Shown here in pieces: positions 54,766 through 63,606 of a DNA stretch of 64,000 nt. Numbering within the stretch: the stretch's first letter is position 1; every line of letters begins with the position of its first letter. The stretch comes from Streptococcus sanguinis. Lineage in GTDB: Bacteria > Bacillota > Bacilli > Lactobacillales > Streptococcaceae. The notes under the pieces were generated by a model that was given only the letters and a program-made list of their open reading frames with translations, was not told where the DNA came from and did not search any database. The position numbers and the translations under genes are program-made. The DNA is taken from assembly GCF_013343115.1 (NCBI RefSeq), contig NZ_CP054570.1:496001-560000 (forward strand), given 5' to 3'.

Positions 54766-56814
54766 ATGAAAAAAATATTGTTTCGTTCCTTGTTAGCTCT
54801 TTCGACCATTTTTCTCTTTCCTTTCCAAGTGGTCGAAGCCTGCACAGGATTTATTGTCGGGAAAGACCTTACGGCAGACGGCACAACGCTTTACGGTCGG
54901 ACAGAGGACTTGGAGCCAAATCACAATAAGGTCTTTCTGGTTCATCCGAGAAAGACTAATGCGAGTGGTGCCAAACTAGTCGATGAAGCCAACGGTTTTG
55001 AATGGACCTTGCCGGCAGAAAGCTACAAGTATACTTCGGTATCAGATGTGACCCCATCCCAAGGTATTTTTGACGAGGTTGGCTTCAATGAATACGGTGT
55101 TTCCATTTCTGCGACTGTTTCTGCCAAGGCCAATGATGCCATTCAAAAAGTGGATCCTTATGTAGAAAATGGCTTGGCTGAGTCTATCCTGACAACTGTC
55201 GTTCTGCCTCATGTTCAGACAGCCCGTCAGGGTGTGGAACTGATGGCGCAGATTGTCAGAGAGCAGGGAGCAGCAGAGGGGAATATTATCACCATTGCTG
55301 ACAAGACTGGTGTCTGGTATATGGAAATCCTATCTGGCCACCAATATGTTGCTATTAAATTCCCAGATGACAAGTATGCTGTCTTTCCTAATACTTTCTT
55401 CTTGGGCAGTGTTGACTTTGACGATACAGAAAACGTCATTGCCTCAAAAGGTGTTCAGGATGTAGCCAAGCAAGCTAACTCTTATAAAGAAATTGACGGC
55501 AAATTCCACATTTCTCAGTCCTACAATCCACCGATGGCAGAGGCAGATCGTTCACGTGCCTGGGCAGGTATCACCAGTCTAGATCCAAATGCGGCCGTGT
55601 CTTATAACGACTCTTACTTTGATCTCATGCACTCCACAGACAGAAAGATCAGTGTAGCAGATGTTATGGCTATGCAGCGCAATCGCTTTGAGGGCACTCA
55701 GTTCAAACCGCTGGACCAAATGGAGCTAGATGGTAAGGGACTGCCACAACGTGGTACGACAGACCCTGTTTACAAATATCCATTGGGCAACCCAAATGTC
55801 ATGGAAGCTCATATCTTCCAGCTCAAAGACGGTGTTCCAGCCAATATGGGCGGAGGCACTATGTGGCTGGCGGTAGGCAGTCCGCGCTTCTCACCTTACC
55901 TGCCTTATAATGGGAATATCACAGATACTTACGACGCTTATAAGGTTAACACAACTAGCTATAGTCCAGACTCTTGGTACTGGGTAGCATCTCATATCTA
56001 TGATATGGCGGCCAAGCATCAGGACCTCTTTGGTACTTCTGTCCAAGACAAGTGGAAGGCCTTGGAAGCCCGCTTTATTGAGGAGCAAAATGCTCTAGAT
56101 GCAGCCAATGCAGCTCTGCCAGACTCTTCAGCCAAAGTTACTGAGGAAACACAAGCTCGAGCAGCGCAAGTCTTTAAGGAAATGAAAGAGCTAGAAGCTG
56201 AAATGGAGGCTAAAATCAAGGAAGCAACAAAAACAACTCCTTCTAGCTCCAGCAAAGATTCTAGCAGCTCTTTGTCATCCCAAAGTTCGTCAAATTCTTC
56301 TTCAGCAACTTCTAGTAGTTCGGATACACGGACGGAAGTCAATGTAGAAGATGACAGCTTGGTGGATGTCGCAACTGGCATTCGCTTGAAAAATACTGAC
56401 TTGGTCAAGGCCAGTCTTCAGCTGTCAGTGAAAAAACTAGAAAGCAAGATTCAGCCGACAGATACCTATGACATTAGCTTGACCGATCCGAATGGTCAGC
56501 CGGTGCATCAGGTCAGTCCAACCCTTGTGACGATCCCAGTCCGCAAAGATCTGCCAGTAGATGCCGTCTATGCTCTGGATGAAAATGGCAAGCAGGTTGA
56601 GAAATTTGATGTAACGGTTAATCAAAACCAGACCATCAGCTTCACGACCAATCATTTCTCTGTTTACCAAGTGCAGTATCGAAATGAGCAGTCCGTCAAG
56701 GCCAAGAAAAAAGACCTGCCATCAACAGGTGAGCAAGTCACCATCATGGGGATTGCAGGTTTGATCATCCTAGCAGGAGTCTTCTTACTTTTGAAGAAAA
56801 CAAAGAAAAACTAA
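54766..56814 (+). CDS. Cell-wall anchored C69 family dipeptidase (LPSTG)
   Basis: A 682-residue paralogue of the gene at 52163. The signal peptide ends at VVEA before the catalytic Cys (ACTGF, residue 26), and the catalytic domain runs to about residue 480. It then adds a Ser-rich stalk (about 487-522), a further domain of about 110 residues, and the sorting signal LPSTGEQ with hydrophobic helix and KKTKKN tail. Thus one paralogue is held in the membrane and the other is linked to peptidoglycan by sortase A. AAAGGAGA precedes the ATG. A terminator closes the unit. Confidence 0.92.
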   Translation: MKKILFRSLLALSTIFLFPFQVVEACTGFIVGKDLTADGTTLYGRTEDLEPNHNKVFLVHPRKTNASGAKLVDEANGFEWTLPAESYKYTSVSDVTPSQGIFDEVGFNEYGVSISATVSAKANDAIQKVDPYVENGLAESILTTVVLPHVQTARQGVELMAQIVREQGAAEGNIITIADKTGVWYMEILSGHQYVAIKFPDDKYAVFPNTFFLGSVDFDDTENVIASKGVQDVAKQANSYKEIDGKFHISQSYNPPMAEADRSRAWAGITSLDPNAAVSYNDSYFDLMHSTDRKISVADVMAMQRNRFEGTQFKPLDQMELDGKGLPQRGTTDPVYKYPLGNPNVMEAHIFQLKDGVPANMGGGTMWLAVGSPRFSPYLPYNGNITDTYDAYKVNTTSYSPDSWYWVASHIYDMAAKHQDLFGTSVQDKWKALEARFIEEQNALDAANAALPDSSAKVTEETQARAAQVFKEMKELEAEMEAKIKEATKTTPSSSSKDSSSSLSSQSSSNSSSATSSSSDTRTEVNVEDDSLVDVATGIRLKNTDLVKASLQLSVKKLESKIQPTDTYDISLTDPNGQPVHQVSPTLVTIPVRKDLPVDAVYALDENGKQVEKFDVTVNQNQTISFTTNHFSVYQVQYRNEQSVKAKKKDLPSTGEQVTIMGIAGLIILAGVFLLLKKTKKN

Positions 56815-56828
56815 TCTAAAATAAAAAG

Positions 56829-56858
56829 AAGGCCGAGCAAAATGTTCGGCCTTTCTTA
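56829..56858. terminator. Bidirectional terminator
   Basis: AAGGCCGA (56829-56836) pairs with TCGGCCTT (56846-56853) and is followed by T-rich DNA. It lies between the convergent peptidase and tetR genes. Confidence 0.85.
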
Positions 56859-56904
56859 GTGGAAGAAACGACATTTGTCCAGGCTAGCCTTCAAGCTAGA
56901 GCCC

Positions 56905-57465
56905 TTATCTCAAATAATCATAGTTATAAGTAGTCAAAATTATGTCAGTGAGTTCTTCAGGTTCTTCTTGAGCTCCGCCGGCTATCCAAAGAGAAATAAT
57001 CCCCTCAACACTGGATAGGAAGATTTCCAAGGCGTATTTCTGAGGGATATGAAAGTTCTCCTCTAAAAAACGCTGGGTAGCAGCCTTTTGCTTATCACTC
57101 AGAATGATAGTGGTTATGTACTCCCGAATAGCCTCCCGAAAGTCAATATAATGGCTTCTGGTCAGGGCATTGATAAGACGTTCATTAGCTCGGAGTATAT
57201 GAAATTTTGCTATCATTAACTTTTTGGGGTATTCGTTCTCCGCTTCAAACAAGCTATAACTAGAAAGTTGGGAAATAATGTCGTTTTTGAGACTATCAAC
57301 CATCTGATATTTATCTTGGTAGTGGAGGTAGAAGGTGCCGCGGTTAATCCCAGCCCGTTTGCAGAGTTTGCTGATGGAGATAGTATCAAACCTTTCCTCT
57401 GATAGTAGCTGAATCAAGGCTTCTTTGATGTCTTCCTTGGTACTAGTCTTTCGTTTCTGGACCAT
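56905..57465 (-). CDS. TetR family regulator
   Basis: A 186-residue repressor with an N-terminal TetR helix-turn-helix (about residues 8-54, ISISKLCKRAGINRGTFYLHY given as span) and a helical ligand domain with the TetR_C-type end. It is divergent from the ABC exporter genes, with two identical-arm palindromes in the shared spacer, so it very likely represses both its own gene and the exporter. The ligand is unknown. Confidence 0.9.
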   Translation of the reverse strand: MVQKRKTSTKEDIKEALIQLLSEERFDTISISKLCKRAGINRGTFYLHYQDKYQMVDSLKNDIISQLSSYSLFEAENEYPKKLMIAKFHILRANERLINALTRSHYIDFREAIREYITTIILSDKQKAATQRFLEENFHIPQKYALEIFLSSVEGIISLWIAGGAQEEPEELTDIILTTYNYDYLR

Positions 57466-57485
57466 TTTTTCTTCCTTCTTGCTTA

Positions 57486-57504
57486 AATCAACACTTTGTT
57501 GATT
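57486..57504. promoter_or_regulatory. TetR operator 1
   Basis: AATCAACA-CTT-TGTTGATT, a 19-base palindrome upstream of the ABC promoter -35 and within the tetR leader. Confidence 0.8.
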
Positions 57505-57512
57505 TTTGATTA

Positions 57513-57541
57513 TTGCTTTTTATCTAAGCTCATTATATAAT
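57513..57541 (+). promoter_or_regulatory. Promoter of the ABC exporter operon
   Basis: TTGCTT (57513-57518), a 17-base spacer and TATAAT (57536-57541). Confidence 0.75.
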
Positions 57542-57560
57542 ATCTGTGATTTAGAATCAA
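57532..57560 (-). promoter_or_regulatory. Divergent promoter of tetR
   Basis: On the minus strand, TTGATT (57560-57555) and TATAAT (57537-57532) are 17 bases apart. The two divergent -10 boxes overlap within ATTATATAAT. Confidence 0.65.
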
Positions 57561-57573
57561 CAGCTTGTTGATT
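57555..57573. promoter_or_regulatory. TetR operator 2
   Basis: AATCAACA-GCT-TGTTGATT, with the same arms as operator 1 and centres 69 bases apart. It covers the tetR -35 and lies just after the ABC transcription start. Confidence 0.8.
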
Positions 57574-57608
57574 TAAGGAGACGAGCTTTGAAAAGGAGAG
57601 ATGATAAC

Positions 57609-58310
57609 ATGGCTTACATTGAAATGAAACATAGTTTTAAACGTTTTCAGGTAGGTGACACGGAGATTGTCGCCAATAACGATATTTCTTTTGAGATTGA
57701 AAAGGGGGAACTGGTCATTATCTTGGGTGCTTCTGGTGCTGGTAAGTCTACGGTGCTCAATATCCTCGGAGGTATGGATACCAATGATGAGGGAGATATC
57801 CTGATAGACGGCCAGAATATTGCTGACTACAATTCCCACCAGCTGACGGACTATCGTCGCAATGATGTGGGCTTTGTCTTTCAGTTTTACAATTTGGTGC
57901 CCAACCTGACGGCTAAGGAAAATGTCGAATTGGCTTCAGAGATTGTCAAGGATGCTCAAGATCCAGTGGCCGTTCTAACTGCGGTTGGTATGGAAAATCG
58001 CCTCAATAATTTTCCTGCGCAGTTATCAGGCGGGGAGCAGCAGAGGGTGTCTATCGCTCGGGCGGTGGCAAAAAATCCCAAAATTTTGCTCTGTGACGAA
58101 CCGACAGGAGCTCTGGACTACAATACCGGCAAGCAAGTGCTGCAAATTTTACAGGATATGTCCCGCAATCAAGGGGCGACGGTGATTATCGTGACCCACA
58201 ATGCTGCCTTGGCTCCCATTGCTGACCGGGTTATTCGCATGCATGACGCGAGGGTCAAGAGTGTTACAGTCAATGAAGAGCCTCAGGATATAAGTACATT
58301 GGAGTATTGA
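57609..58310 (+). CDS. ABC transporter ATP-binding protein (MacB/LolD type)
   Basis: A 233-residue ATPase with Walker [10 protein letters not shown] (about residue 41), signature [14 protein letters not shown] (about 140) and Walker [12 protein letters not shown] (about 162). This subtype pairs with FtsX-like permeases in peptide or drug export and stress sensing. ATG 57609 is favoured by AAAAGGAGAG; an in-frame TTG at 57588 with AAGGAG is an alternative. It ends 1 base before the permease gene. Confidence 0.92.
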   Translation: MAYIEMKHSFKRFQVGDTEIVANNDISFEIEKGELVIILGASGAGKSTVLNILGGMDTNDEGDILIDGQNIADYNSHQLTDYRRNDVGFVFQFYNLVPNLTAKENVELASEIVKDAQDPVAVLTAVGMENRLNNFPAQLSGGEQQRVSIARAVAKNPKILLCDEPTGALDYNTGKQVLQILQDMSRNQGATVIIVTHNAALAPIADRVIRMHDARVKSVTVNEEPQDISTLEY

Positions 58311-58311
58311 T

Positions 58312-61035
58312 ATGAAGAGAAAGATTTATTGGAAAGATATTCTGCGATCCTTCACTAGCTCTAAAGGACGTTTCCTATCTATTTTAATCCTCATGATGCT
58401 GGGCTCTTTAGCTCTTGTGGGACTTAAGGTCGCTCCACCCAATATGCGCAGAACAGCAACAGATTATTTGAAAGAGCAGCGAACCATGGACTTGGCCGTG
58501 ATGGCGGACTATGGTTTGGATAAGGCGGATCAGAAAGAGCTGGAAGCTATCAAGGGAGCTGATGTCGAGTTTGGCTATCTGACAGATGTCACCGTGGACG
58601 AGGAGGCCCTCCGAGTATTCTCAGATACCAAGGATATTTCAAACTTTCAAGTGACCTCTGGTCGTCTTCCTAAGAAAGAGCAAGAGATTGCTCTGGCTAG
58701 CTTTTGGTCAAAAAAATATAAGCTTGGTCAGGAGATTGATCTGACTGAAAAGGCCGGCAGTCGGTCAGTTCTGAAAAACAAGACCTATAAGATTGTAGGA
58801 TTTGTCAACTCGGCAGAGCTCTGGTCTGATAGAAATCTGGGCAATGCGACTAGTGGCAGCGGGGCTTTATCTGCCTATGCTGTAGTCAGCCCCAAGGCCT
58901 TTGATACAGATGTTTACAGTATTGCCCGCCTGCGCTATCATGATTTAAAAAAGCTGGCTCCCTTCTCTGAAAGTTATCAGGAGCGTTTGGAGCAGCACCA
59001 GACAGCTTTGGACAAGAGCCTTGAAGATAACGGAGTGGTCAGGTTTAAGCAATTAGAGGCAGATGCCAAAAGCACCATTCAGAAGGGCCAAGATAAGATT
59101 GCTCAGGCTGAGAGCGAGCTGACCCAAGGTAAAAAGCAATTAGAGCAAGCTCAGAGTCAGCTGGACCAGCAAAAAAGCCAGCTAGCAGCAACTCAATCCG
59201 CTTCTATCCTCCCTCCTGCCCAGCTCAGCCAGAGCCAGCAGCAGATTCAGGAAGCTGAGTCCCAGCTCAATCAGAAAAAAGCAGAGCTAGCTCAGGCAGA
59301 GAAAGACTTATCAGCTAGCAAGGACAAGATAGCTGACGCTAAGGCAGACCTGAATCGTTTGAAAGAGCCGACCTATCATAGCTATGACCGCAAGTCTCTG
59401 CCAGGTGGGAATGGCTATCATATGTATAAAAACTCCATGAATAGTATTGCGTCGATTGGTAATATTTTCCCAGTGGTGCTCTATCTGGTGGCTGCTATGG
59501 TGACCTTTACCACCATGACTCGCTTTGTCGATGAGGAGCGAACAAATGCAGGCGTCTTCAAGGCTCTAGGCTATCATAGCCGAGATATCATTCGCAAGTT
59601 TGCTCTTTACGGCTTGGTAGCAGGCAGTCTAGGTACCCTCATAGGGATTCTGCTGGGACATTATTTCTTGTCGGGAGTGATTTCTTCTATTATTACCAGA
59701 GGGATGGTGCTCTCTGCCCCTCATGCATATTTTTATGTTTCCTATAGTTTACTGGCCCTTGGGCTTTCCCTTCTATCCAGTGTTCTTCCTGCCTATTTGG
59801 TGGCAAGACGGGAGCTGACAGAGGAAGCAGCTCACTTGCTTTTGCCCAAGCCACCGGTCAAGGGCTCCAAGATTTTCTTGGAAAGACTGACCCTTATCTG
59901 GCGACGTCTTAGCTTTACTCAGAAGGTCACAGCTCGCAATATCTTTCGCTATAAGCAGCGGATGTTTATGACCATCTTTGGTGTGGCGGGTTCTGTTGCC
60001 CTGCTCTTTGCCGGCCTAGGACTCCAATCTTCTATTGGTGGTATTCCCAAACGTCAGTTTGAGGAGATTCTGCGATACGACTTGATTGTCTCTGTCAATC
60101 CTAGAGAAAATCAAGCTGAGCAAGACAAGCTGAAAAAGCTGCTGGCAGATGACTCGATTGCTGATTATCAGGAGATCTACAGTGAAACCTTAACAGAGAA
60201 ATACAAAGGAAAAAAAGAGACAGAATCAATCACTTTAATGGTTACGGACAAGGAAAATTTTGAACCGTTCATCTCGTTAGAAAGTCCTGACAGCCGACAG
60301 AAGCTGTCCCTGAAGGACGGTGTAGTTGTTTCGGATAAATTGGCCCGTATAGCTGGAGTTGGACCCGGTGGCAGTATAGAGCTGGGTGGCAAGTCTGTCA
60401 AGCTCGCAGCAGTCAATGAGAATCATTTTGGCCATTTTGCCTTTATGAAGGCAACTAACTACCAGAAGATTTACGGGAAAAAGCCTGAGAAAAATGCTTA
60501 TCTAGTGCGGCTCAAGGACTCTTCTAGTAAAAATATTGTTGATAAGGCCAATGAATTTATGAGCCTCAAATCTGTCAAGAGTGTCTCCCAAAATGCTAGC
60601 ATGGTGAAGCAGTTCAACGTTTTAGCTTATTCTCTTAATAATACGATGCTGGTTTTGGTCCTGATTTCCATTCTTTTAGCAGTCGTCATTCTCTACAACC
60701 TGACCAATATCAATGTAGCTGAGCGGATTCGCGAGCTGTCCACTATCAAGGTTTTGGGCTTCCATAATAAGGAAGTGACCCTCTATATCTATCGAGAGAC
60801 CATTATTCTTTCAGTGATCGGGATGGCAGTTGGGCTTCTAGGCGGTTTCTTCCTGCATCGTTTTTTGATTGAGAAGGTTGCGCCTAGCATTATCAGCTTA
60901 ACCCCTCAAGTAAGTCCCTCAGTCTATCTGTTTCCTCTAACAGCAGTGACCCTTATTCTGACCTTACTTGGCTTCTTTGTCAACTACCGCCTCAGACGGG
61001 TGGATATGCTGGAAGCGCTCAAGTCTGTTGATTGA
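58312..61035 (+). CDS. ABC transporter permease with two FtsX domains and a coiled coil
   Basis: A 907-residue permease. A first membrane helix (about 20-40) is followed by a large extracellular part with an extended Gln/Lys-rich coiled coil (about 240-350, repeats of Q-x2-L), then an FtsX domain (about 375-500), a second extracellular part (about 560-765), and a final FtsX domain (about 770-900). The layout matches large streptococcal MacB-like exporters under TetR control. The substrate is unknown. It is translationally linked to the ATPase gene and ends in a terminator. Confidence 0.88.
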   Translation: MKRKIYWKDILRSFTSSKGRFLSILILMMLGSLALVGLKVAPPNMRRTATDYLKEQRTMDLAVMADYGLDKADQKELEAIKGADVEFGYLTDVTVDEEALRVFSDTKDISNFQVTSGRLPKKEQEIALASFWSKKYKLGQEIDLTEKAGSRSVLKNKTYKIVGFVNSAELWSDRNLGNATSGSGALSAYAVVSPKAFDTDVYSIARLRYHDLKKLAPFSESYQERLEQHQTALDKSLEDNGVVRFKQLEADAKSTIQKGQDKIAQAESELTQGKKQLEQAQSQLDQQKSQLAATQSASILPPAQLSQSQQQIQEAESQLNQKKAELAQAEKDLSASKDKIADAKADLNRLKEPTYHSYDRKSLPGGNGYHMYKNSMNSIASIGNIFPVVLYLVAAMVTFTTMTRFVDEERTNAGVFKALGYHSRDIIRKFALYGLVAGSLGTLIGILLGHYFLSGVISSIITRGMVLSAPHAYFYVSYSLLALGLSLLSSVLPAYLVARRELTEEAAHLLLPKPPVKGSKIFLERLTLIWRRLSFTQKVTARNIFRYKQRMFMTIFGVAGSVALLFAGLGLQSSIGGIPKRQFEEILRYDLIVSVNPRENQAEQDKLKKLLADDSIADYQEIYSETLTEKYKGKKETESITLMVTDKENFEPFISLESPDSRQKLSLKDGVVVSDKLARIAGVGPGGSIELGGKSVKLAAVNENHFGHFAFMKATNYQKIYGKKPEKNAYLVRLKDSSSKNIVDKANEFMSLKSVKSVSQNASMVKQFNVLAYSLNNTMLVLVLISILLAVVILYNLTNINVAERIRELSTIKVLGFHNKEVTLYIYRETIILSVIGMAVGLLGGFFLHRFLIEKVAPSIISLTPQVSPSVYLFPLTAVTLILTLLGFFVNYRLRRVDMLEALKSVD

Positions 61036-61049
61036 TAAAAAATACTTCA

Positions 61050-61086
61050 AAACTTTCACTCGCTTGATGGGTGGAAGTTTTTTTGA
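61050..61086 (+). terminator. Terminator of the ABC exporter operon
   Basis: AAACTTTCAC (61050-61059) pairs with GTGGAAGTTT (61071-61080), including one T-G pair, followed by a T run. Confidence 0.75.
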
Positions 61087-61090
61087 ACTT

Positions 61091-61099
61091 TGATATAAT
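61091..61099 (+). promoter_or_regulatory. Extended -10 of the phosphoesterase gene
   Basis: TGATATAAT ends at 61099, 30 bases before the ATG. Confidence 0.65.
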
Positions 61100-61129
61100 A
61101 TTCCTTGTAAAGAAAGAGAAAGACATACG

Positions 61130-61978
61130 ATGACACGAAAAATTGCCTTATTATCCGATGTGCATGGGAATAGCACAGCCTTGGAAGCAGTACTGGCGGA
61201 TGCGGAAAGCCAGCAGGTGACAGATTATTGGTTTTTGGGGGATTTGCTCCTGCCTGGAACCGGTCGCAGAAATATCCTAGATAGGATGGAGCAGTTACAC
61301 ATCAGCCTCCAGGTCAGGGGGAATTGGGAAGACAGTCTCTGGCATGCCCTGCATCAAAAGCTAGACTTGACACGTCCCAGCCATCTCTACCTGACCCGGC
61401 TTTGCCATTTTGTCCTAGAGGAAATCCGTCCAGAAGAGATTGAGCGCATGCAAGAACTTCCTCTGCAGCTCCTGACGGAAGTAGAGGGATTGAAGATTGC
61501 GGTCAGCCACCATTTGCCCGATAAGAATTGGGGGAGGGAGCTGATTCATATTGGCGATCAGAGCGATTTCGACCGCCTTTTTGAAGGAAACGACTGCGCT
61601 GTCGCTGTTTATGGTCATATTCACCAGCAGTTTCTCCGCTACGGGACTCAGGGGCAGCTGATTATCAATCCCGGCTCTATTGGTCAGCCATTCTTTCTAG
61701 ATTCGGCTTTGCGTCAGGACTTGCGAGCCCAGTATGCCATTTTAGAGATTGATGAGACTGGTCTGGCTGATGTCGACCTTCGGCGCGTGGCCTACGATGT
61801 GGAGCAGGAGCTACGCTTGGCTCGGGAGCTCCACTTGCCTTACTATGAGATTTATCGGGAAAGTTTGGTCAATGGTATCCACCATACCCACAATCACGAC
61901 CTACTGCGGGAAATCAGTGAGCGGGAAGGCTATGCGGATGAGATTGCAGCTTTCTTAAAGTCCAGTCGTAACTCTTGA
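61130..61978 (+). CDS. Calcineurin-like metallophosphoesterase
   Basis: A 282-residue enzyme of the YfcE/MJ0936-like group, with two-metal motifs LSDVHGNSTALEAVL (Asp and His near 9-11), GDLL (about 37), GNWED (about 65), a His pair in VSHHLPD (about 127) and YGHIHQQF (about 162). Substrate unknown. It has its own promoter. The Rrf2 promoter begins at its stop codon. Confidence 0.88.
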   Translation: MTRKIALLSDVHGNSTALEAVLADAESQQVTDYWFLGDLLLPGTGRRNILDRMEQLHISLQVRGNWEDSLWHALHQKLDLTRPSHLYLTRLCHFVLEEIRPEEIERMQELPLQLLTEVEGLKIAVSHHLPDKNWGRELIHIGDQSDFDRLFEGNDCAVAVYGHIHQQFLRYGTQGQLIINPGSIGQPFFLDSALRQDLRAQYAILEIDETGLADVDLRRVAYDVEQELRLARELHLPYYEIYRESLVNGIHHTHNHDLLREISEREGYADEIAAFLKSSRNS

Positions 61979-62003
61979 AGTTACACCATTTTTGGGATAT
62001 AAT
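61975..62003 (+). promoter_or_regulatory. Promoter of the rrf2-type regulator
   Basis: TTGAAG (61975-61980), a 17-base spacer and a perfect TATAAT (61998-62003). The -35 overlaps the end of the phosphoesterase gene. Confidence 0.75.
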
Positions 62004-62034
62004 AGTGAGAGAAGATGATGAGGGAGGAGAAAAA

Positions 62035-62484
62035 ATGCAGATTTCTAGCCGCTTTACCATTGCCACTCATATGCTGATTGTTCTGGCTTTGGAGGGAAAA
62101 AAACAAAAACTGACAAGTGATATCCTTGCTGGCAGTGTCGGCGTCAATCCAGTTATTATTCGCAAGACCCTGTCCCAGCTCAAGAATGCCGGAATGATTA
62201 CCGTTGCTCGTGGAACTGGAGGAGCAGAGATTGCCAAAGATTTGAAAGACATTAGCCTTTTGGATGTCTATAGTGCGGTTGAATGTCTGGGCAAGAGCGG
62301 CCAGCTCTTTAGCTTTCATGACAAGCCCAATCCAGACTGTCCTATCGGCAAGAACATTCACAATGTCTTAGACGATCGCTTGGCAGCTATTCAAGCAGCC
62401 ATGGAAGCTGAATTGGCTCAGACCAGCCTTGACGAAGTCGTCGCAGCAACCGAAAAAGAAATTAAAGAACAATCTGTTTCCTAG
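62035..62484 (+). CDS. Rrf2 family regulator (YwnA-like)
   Basis: A 149-residue winged-helix regulator: ISSRFTIATHMLIVLAL at the start, the recognition part NPVIIRKTLSQLKNAG (about 39-54) and the wing ARGTGGAEIAK. A Cys in the position near NPDCPIGK is the only evident sensor thiol besides that in VECLG, so no iron-sulphur triad is present. YwnA-like members respond to oxidative or electrophile stress. GGGAGGAG fixes the ATG at 62035. It probably controls the neighbouring glyoxalase-fold gene. Confidence 0.88.
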   Translation: MQISSRFTIATHMLIVLALEGKKQKLTSDILAGSVGVNPVIIRKTLSQLKNAGMITVARGTGGAEIAKDLKDISLLDVYSAVECLGKSGQLFSFHDKPNPDCPIGKNIHNVLDDRLAAIQAAMEAELAQTSLDEVVAATEKEIKEQSVS

Positions 62485-62502
62485 TGAGCAGATTGTTTTT
62501 TT
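62468..62502 (+). terminator. Terminator of the rrf2-type gene
   Basis: AACAATCTG (62468-62476) pairs with CAGATTGTT (62489-62497), with a T run. The left arm is in the last codons of the gene. Confidence 0.85.
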
Positions 62503-62521
62503 GGTGAATAATATTCTGAGA

Positions 62522-62540
62522 TGTAATTATTGACATTACA
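62522..62540. promoter_or_regulatory. Operator dyad 1 (TGTAA-N9-TTACA)
   Basis: TGTAA (62522-62526) and TTACA (62536-62540) flank the -35 box of the next promoter. Confidence 0.7.
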
Positions 62541-62557
62541 TTAAGATGTGCTATACT
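62530..62557 (+). promoter_or_regulatory. Promoter of the double-VOC gene
   Basis: A perfect TTGACA (62530-62535), a 16-base spacer and TATACT (62552-62557) preceded by TGC. Confidence 0.75.
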
Positions 62558-62563
62558 AATAGA

Positions 62564-62582
62564 TGTAACAAAAATAATTACA
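62564..62582. promoter_or_regulatory. Operator dyad 2 (TGTAA-N9-TTACA)
   Basis: TGTAA (62564-62568) and TTACA (62578-62582), with the same arms and gap as dyad 1, 42 bases away and over the predicted transcription start. Confidence 0.7.
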
Positions 62583-62713
62583 ATCCAAATAAGCTTTCAG
62601 AGCAAATGGAGATGTGGAAAACCATATCAAGGAACCTATCTCTGTTTTGGGAAAATAAAAAAAGATTTGGCAGGAGCACTGCTGAAATTTTAAATTTAAG
62701 AGAGGAGAAAAAC

Positions 62714-63571
62714 ATGACTTTTGAATATCAAAGCAAGATTTATCTAGGAGAGGTGGCACTTTATGTGGCCGATGTAGCAAGACAAAAGGACTTTTATCAG
62801 CGTGTTTTAGGACTGGAGCTTTTGGAAGAGCAGGACGGACAGGTGGCTTTGGGTCGGGATGGACAAGTGCTGGTGAGGCTCTTAGCGACCGGTGACCGTC
62901 AGACAGTCAAGTCGGCTTACGGTCTTTATCATCTGGCACTTTTGCTTCCAAGTCGTCAAGCTTTGGCGGATATCCTTAAGCATTTATCAGAAAATAAAGT
63001 TCCTATGGTTGGAGGAGCGGATCACGGTTATAGTGAAGCCATTTATCTGGAGGACCCAGAAGGCAACGGCATTGAACTTTATCGGGACAAGCCTCAGGCT
63101 GATTGGGATATTCGAGAAGATGGCCGTATTATCGGAGTGACGGAAGCGCTCGCGGCTCAAGAAATCTATGAACTAGGTCAGGAAGTCCAACCGTTTAGTA
63201 TTGCTAAAGGCACTCGTATGGGCCATGTCCACCTGTCTGTGAAAAATAGCAGAGCAGCCAGTCATTTTTACCAAAAACTTCTAGGCTTGGAGGACAAATT
63301 TTCTGTACCTTCTGCTAGCTGGCTGGCATCAGGTAACTACCATCATCATTTAGCAGTTAATGAATGGGGAGGTTCTCACTTGAATCATCGCCAACCGCAG
63401 CAACTGGGACTAGCCTATTTTGAGGCGCAAGTGGAAGTAAAAGAAGACCTAGTAGCAATTTATGAAAATGCTCTGGACTTGCAGGCGCCAGTCCGATGGA
63501 TTAGCTCCCAGGAGCTAGAAGTTACAGACCCAGATGGGATTGTGGCAAAAGTTAAGACAAGAGTGGTATAA
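62714..63571 (+). CDS. Double VOC-domain protein (catechol-2,3-dioxygenase-like)
   Basis: A 285-residue protein with two glyoxalase-fold modules (about residues 8-125 and 170-282). The second opens GHVHLSVKNSRAASHFY with a likely metal-binding His, and the first ends with EDPEGNGIELYRD, containing the acid ligand. The first strand of module 1 reads GEVALYV, lacking the usual His. Such proteins, often called CatE or YfiE-like, handle quinones or thiol adducts; substrate unknown. AGAGGAG sets the ATG at 62714. The leader of about 150 bases carries operator dyad 2. Adjacent to the Rrf2 regulator. Confidence 0.85.
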   Translation: MTFEYQSKIYLGEVALYVADVARQKDFYQRVLGLELLEEQDGQVALGRDGQVLVRLLATGDRQTVKSAYGLYHLALLLPSRQALADILKHLSENKVPMVGGADHGYSEAIYLEDPEGNGIELYRDKPQADWDIREDGRIIGVTEALAAQEIYELGQEVQPFSIAKGTRMGHVHLSVKNSRAASHFYQKLLGLEDKFSVPSASWLASGNYHHHLAVNEWGGSHLNHRQPQQLGLAYFEAQVEVKEDLVAIYENALDLQAPVRWISSQELEVTDPDGIVAKVKTRVV

Positions 63572-63572
63572 T
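63564..63572 (+). promoter_or_regulatory. Extended -10 before ogt
   Basis: TGGTATAAT ends at 63572, overlapping the end of the VOC gene, 34 bases before the ogt ATG. Confidence 0.55.
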
Positions 63573-63606
63573 AAGGCTTATCAAGAAGCTAAAAGAAAGA
63601 AAAAAT

